Shown here: piece after piece, positions 62,001 through 64,000 of the stretch
Numbering within the stretch: the first letter of the stretch is position 1
Layout: each line of letters begins with the position of its first letter
From: Centropus unirufus
Taxonomy: Eukaryota > Chordata > Aves > Cuculiformes > Centropidae
Length of the DNA: 64,000 bases
Reading direction: 5' to 3'
Assembly: GCA_013397695.1 (NCBI GenBank)
Contig: VYZI01000106.1
Location: 970,308-1,034,307, forward strand
Notes under the pieces: generated by a model
Databases searched by the model: none
What the model was told of the DNA's origin: nothing
Seen by the model: the letters and a program-made list of their open reading frames with translations, nothing else
Program-made: the position numbers and the translations under genes

Positions 62001-63953
62001 AAGGATGACAACAGCAGTCTATACGAAGACATGCTACACCTGGTCTGCAGAACATATTGCTTAATGGCCAACTCCGGCCTGCCAGAAACATATTTGTTCA
62101 AGTACATTGTGCAGGAAAAAAAAAAGGCATCCGTAAGTATAGGTGGAAAGGGAGATGGGCAATTGCAAGCTGAATGCATGATATGAGACAACTACTAGAA
62201 CTTGAGCAAAAGTACAATTATTATAGAGATTGCTTGGGAAGTAATGGCTAGAAATGGACCGATGTGACATGTGGACACCGTTCCAAGACAAGAACAGGAA
62301 GAAAGCTGCAGACCAGAAGAAAGGAATTTCATTAGGTAACACCAAGAGAAATTCCAGCAATACTTCTTGATGCATTATTTTTTCAAGCATATTGTTTAAA
62401 GCGGTCCTTGTTTCTTAAGTCTACAATTCGACTTTTGTTGAATTAAAAAAACAAAAACAAACCAATCTTACAGTACACCTTTGTTTCCTTACTTGTCTGC
62501 AGCGTCTATGGCCATGCTCTGAATATTCTTTTCTTCTTTTGCATGTTTCTGTAGTTCTCTGACATGCTCTATTAATTTCTTCTCTGCTTGCTCTGCTTTC
62601 CATCTCCTTTCTTTCTCCTGATCCAGTTCTTGAATCAGTGCCTTAGCAAAAATGTGGTAAGCATCAACTCACTGGGAAACATTCAAATGTAGTCAAAAAT
62701 AACAAAAATATTAATAATTGTAGAAAAAGACTTTTTGTCTTTCTGGAATTCATGGGTGAAAGTGCAAGTAACCAGGCCAAAAAAAAATCTATAAAACTGG
62801 AATAAAATAAATTCTCCTCCAGCTGACACTACAAGAAATTCACTATTTTTTTTATGCTACTGACACGCAATTATTTCTGTCACCTGCACTTTTTTAAAGT
62901 TTCACTAGGAGACATATGCTTGTTTTCATGTGAAGACAAAGCTCATATTTAACTTCAAATGATGGAAAACATACTTGGTATGTGGATTCCTCTGTGGCAT
63001 TTGAACTAATTTCTTCTACTTTTTCCATATTGCTCTGCCTTCCAGTTAATACTTCAGCTTTCCTTCCAACGACTTCCAAGTCTCGTGCATCCGATGATGA
63101 GTTGAAATGAGAGCCTCTCTGACTGGAGCGTGGACACTTTGAAGAACTCTTCATTGCTTCTCTATAATAGCAGGACATCAATGCATATTTAAGAATATGC
63201 AGTTTAAACAGTAAAAGGAGATTCAGACACTTTTACAGAACAAAATTTTACAGTTCTATCCAGGGGCTGAATTATACAGAGTTCAAAACCACATGGAAAA
63301 TAATTTGCAAGCAGATCATAAACAGCTAAATTCAAATCTTCAGCTGTTAGATATTTATGTAGTACTAGTAGATGCAATCTGAAAAAATCTTATGGTCACA
63401 TAGGTATGAAGCAATTTTTGAGAAGCACAGGAGCTTTAGAGATGCAGTGGCTGACTAACCTAATACATTCTAACTTAAATCATGTTCTATTAATCACTTC
63501 TAATATTTACTATAAAAATCAAACAAATTACTAAGGCATCCTCAGTTTCATCATAAAATATGGATAGCTATATTCTTAACCATCCCTCTGACACCATCAA
63601 TCTTTTATTTTTATTTTTTAATTTGATTCAGTTCTACTGTCTGTGGAGAATTCACCTGTGTCCACAGTGTAAAACAAAGATGAAAATATAAGCTGTTATT
63701 GTTATTTTGGAAGCTTCAGTTCGATTTCCTTTTTACTTAAAGGCAGAAAAAGCTCATGTAGGGAGATGACTGAGAAAACAATGAACTTCAAAAGGTTTCA
63801 GATAATACACAAAAATATGACAGACAAAATGTGTGAGGTTTTTATAAAAGAAAAAAGTGGCTTGTATATTAAATATTTGAGTAGTGCCGCCTGACAGGTA
63901 TCTCACTTTTTTGGGGGTGGATGGAGCACTTTGAAAGTTTGACAATTGTTTTC
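50060..63953 (-). CDS. LRRCC1: LRRCC1, 3' portion (coiled-coil region), 5' end outside window
   Basis: This is the centrosomal leucine-rich-repeat and coiled-coil protein (about 1,032 residues in human), which acts at centrioles and spindle poles. Exons in transcript order are 63953-63907 (probable), 63161-62975, 62641-62493, 61367-61163, 58251-58112, 56901-56700, 55695-55510, 54327-54153, 53458-53295, 52460-52252, 52062-51925, 50905-50770 and 50182-50060. They encode 686 residues plus a stop, and every junction is in phase. The peptides align with my memory of human LRRCC1, for example ESVIDGLKMERK, IWGQELAQQG, DDQTETIR, KKAMEN, and the C-terminus NDLQQDL. After a Ser-rich linker the sequence is almost entirely heptad-rich Glu/Lys/Gln/Leu coiled coil. 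The leucine-rich repeats are not in the window. The first listed exon rests on splice sites and phase only. The gene lies upstream of E2F5 in the same direction, about 2.1 kb away, as in mammals. Confidence 0.94.
51588..51765 (-). mobile_element. CR1 LINE reverse-transcriptase fragment
   Basis: The minus strand translates to LDVSKAFDAISHSILLEKL, the conserved CR1 reverse-transcriptase segment (typically L-D-x-SKAFDTVSHSILLEKL). It continues toward a decayed WxxxWLDGRAQRV-like part that is frameshifted here. The fragment is short and broken. It lies in the LRRCC1 intron between 50906 and 51924, in the sense direction of the gene. Confidence 0.85.
58252..61162 (-). other. LRRCC1: LRRCC1 long intron
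   Basis: The largest LRRCC1 intron in the window (2.9 kb). It is AT-rich, with no further in-phase exon and no recognised transposon. The flanking exons join in phase 0 to give RTVE-MKQVQEAELK, in line with my memory of the human protein, so nothing coding appears to be missing. Confidence 0.7.
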
Positions 63954-64000
63954 CTGATTAACAGACTCATTATGAACCCTTAATAATTTTTTTCAGCGTT

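Noticed and set aside
1..64000. tRNA, rRNA, CRISPR arrays or operons
   Set aside because: None seen; the genes are spliced vertebrate genes.

Overview
The window looks like nuclear DNA from a bird. It has multi-exon genes with GT–AG introns, an AT-rich background broken by two sharp CpG islands, and several CR1 retrotransposon copies, including one whose 3' end carries the avian-type 'gattctatga' tail. Gene order and orientation match the vertebrate block LRRCC1 – E2F5 – RBIS – CA13 (human 8q21), read here from its opposite end. The species cannot be fixed from the sequence alone. Two N runs mark assembly gaps.

Layout. 1–12.2 kb is gene-free as far as I can tell; its main feature is a long GGAAA microsatellite holding a gap. 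12.5–29.2 kb (minus) is a complete 7-exon cytosolic carbonic anhydrase, CA13, of 258 residues. 28.9–30.1 kb is a CpG island serving as a head-to-head promoter for CA13 (minus) and RBIS (plus), with CCAAT, CRE and CTCF-like motifs. 30.0–35.4 kb (plus) is RBIS, 3 exons and 99 residues, with CR1 copies in intron 1. 36.0–47.9 kb (minus) is E2F5, 9 coding exons and 373 residues, convergent with RBIS. Its first exon lies in the second CpG island. 50.1–64 kb (minus) is the 3' part of LRRCC1, about 686 codons of coiled coil; the leucine-rich-repeat half lies beyond the right edge.

Every exon boundary given here was checked by reading phase, and the exons join into continuous proteins matching the families. 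The four genes are unrelated in function: CO2 hydration (CA13), ribosome biogenesis (RBIS), cell-cycle repression (E2F5) and centrosome or centriole structure (LRRCC1). They are neighbours by conserved synteny rather than members of one pathway.

I found no novel multi-gene system. The points most worth a second look are these: an AT–AC minor-spliceosome intron in E2F5 with a near-perfect donor and branch site; a 201-nt phase-symmetric E2F5 exon that human E2F5 (as I recall it) lacks; one short A/T element that carries poly(A) hexamers for both convergent genes RBIS and E2F5; tandem CTCF-like motifs in the CA13/RBIS promoter; and a sense CR1 with two AATAAA hexamers in RBIS intron 1.
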